In this document: one piece after another, positions 5,497 to 6,041 of the stretch
Position numbering within the stretch: position 1 is the first letter of the stretch
Layout: every line of letters starts with the position of its first letter
DNA from: Actinomycetota bacterium
GTDB taxonomy: Bacteria; Actinomycetota; Thermoleophilia; UBA2241
Length of the DNA stretch: 6,041 nt
Direction of reading: 5' to 3'
Assembly: GCA_012719015.1 (NCBI GenBank)
Contig: JAAYBE010000195.1
Location: 1 to 6,041, forward strand
Program-made: the position numbers and the translations under genes
The notes under the pieces: generated by a model
What the model was told of the DNA's origin: nothing
The model's database searches: none
Seen by the model: the letters and a program-made list of their open reading frames with translations, nothing else

Positions 5497-6041
5497 ATGG
5501 GTAAGTACATCATCCGCAGGTTGTTGTGGGCGGTGGTGGTGCTCTTCTTCGTGAGTCTGATCACGTTCGTGATCGCCTACGCGGTACCAGGCGACGCCGC
5601 CAAGAGCATCGCCGGTCCGCATGCGACACCCGAGGTGCTGCAGCGGGTACGCGAGGACAAGGGTCTCGACAAGCCCCTCTATGTGCAGTACGAGCGCTAC
5701 ATGCGCGACCTGCTGCACGGTAACGCGGGCTACTCCTACGTGACCGAACGTCCTGTCACGCAGTCGATCCTCGAGCGCTTCCCCGCCACCGTGATGGTGG
5801 CGTTGTACGGGATCCTCTTCGAGCTTCTCATCGGCGTGCCGGTCGGGATGGTGTCGGCGCTCAAGCAGTACGGGTTCCGGGACCGGCTGTTCACCGTGCT
5901 GAGCCTGCTCTTTTTGAGCATGCCGAGCTTCGTGCTCGGCATGCTGCTCCTGTACACGTTCGCCTACCAGCTGCGGATCTTCCCGCTCGGTGGTTACGGG
6001 GGGTGGGTCGCGCCTCTCTACGGCGTCCTGCCGGGCCTGAC
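5497..6041 (+). CDS. oppB: Peptide ABC transporter permease OppB/DppB, cut by the right edge
   Basis: The frame starts at ATG 5497 and stays open to the end of the window, giving 181 residues of a permease that is normally about 300-340 long. It is the partner of OppC in the membrane channel. The N-terminus MGKYIIRRLLWAVVVLF is typical of the family, with the first membrane helix at about 9-30 followed by AVPGDAA. The periplasmic part has KGLDKPLYVQYERYM (55-69) and LLHGNAGYSYVTERPV (72-87), matching the 'LGLD.PL..QY' and 'G..G.S....PV' family pattern. ERFPATVMVALYG (93-105) begins the core permease domain, with hydrophobic segments near 99-121 and 131-157, and SMPSFVLGMLLL (141-152) and IFPLGGYGG (161-169) are also characteristic. 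The coupling loop that contacts the ATPases lies beyond the edge. It stands 71 bases after oppA, so it belongs to the same unit. Its last position in the order is unusual, because oppB normally precedes oppC. Confidence 0.93.
   Translation, partial: MGKYIIRRLLWAVVVLFFVSLITFVIAYAVPGDAAKSIAGPHATPEVLQRVREDKGLDKPLYVQYERYMRDLLHGNAGYSYVTERPVTQSILERFPATVMVALYGILFELLIGVPVGMVSALKQYGFRDRLFTVLSLLFLSMPSFVLGMLLLYTFAYQLRIFPLGGYGGWVAPLYGVLPGL

Noticed and set aside
5487..5504. Tiny frame MRTDG (ATG 5487, TAA 5502-5504) overlapping the oppB start
   Set aside because: It has only five codons and would overlap the oppB start; without conservation it is most simply a chance ATG.
1..6041. CRISPR array, tRNA or rRNA gene, insertion sequence or phage element
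   Set aside because: No spaced repeats, cloverleaf, transposase motif or terminal inverted repeats were seen, and coding style is uniform across the window.

Overview
The window is high-GC DNA with dense coding, all on the + strand. It reads as one peptide-type ABC transporter operon preceded by the tail of an unrelated gene. The organism is most likely a high-GC actinobacterium (class not determinable). The grounds are strong G/C at third codon positions, a lipoprotein with an LAAC lipobox, and a promoter of the leaderless type common in Actinobacteriota. No taxonomic marker gene is present, so other high-GC phyla such as Chloroflexota cannot be excluded.

Layout: 1-408 is the 3' end of a gene that enters from the left edge. 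Its product has a winged-helix-like segment and a low-complexity tail. A 152-base gap (409-560) follows, holding a GC-rich hairpin and a -10-like hexamer placed so that transcription would start at or next to the ATG at 561. Then come oppD (561-1577), oppF (1574-2665) and oppC (2662-3672), each joined to the next by a 4-base ATGA overlap. A 58-base gap with a stem-loop and a strong Shine-Dalgarno site leads into oppA (3731-5425). A 71-base gap with another possible stem-loop leads into oppB (5497 to the right edge, truncated).

How the genes work together: OppA is a lipid-anchored solute-binding protein that captures the ligand outside the membrane. OppB and OppC form the membrane channel. OppD and OppF are the two different ATPases that drive import. 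All five parts of a complete importer are therefore present, although OppB is cut by the window edge. The fold family and a conserved Asp in OppA (D464) favour peptides as substrate, but family 5 binding proteins also carry nickel chelates, sugars and other ligands, so the substrate is not settled.

The most distinctive points are the gene order (D-F-C-A-B instead of the usual A-B-C-D-F), the likely leaderless start with an inverted repeat around the -10 box, the separation of oppA from the tightly coupled genes by stem-loop gaps, and four-cysteine motifs in both ATPases that suggest [4Fe-4S] clusters. I found no mobile element, CRISPR array, RNA gene or clearly new system here.
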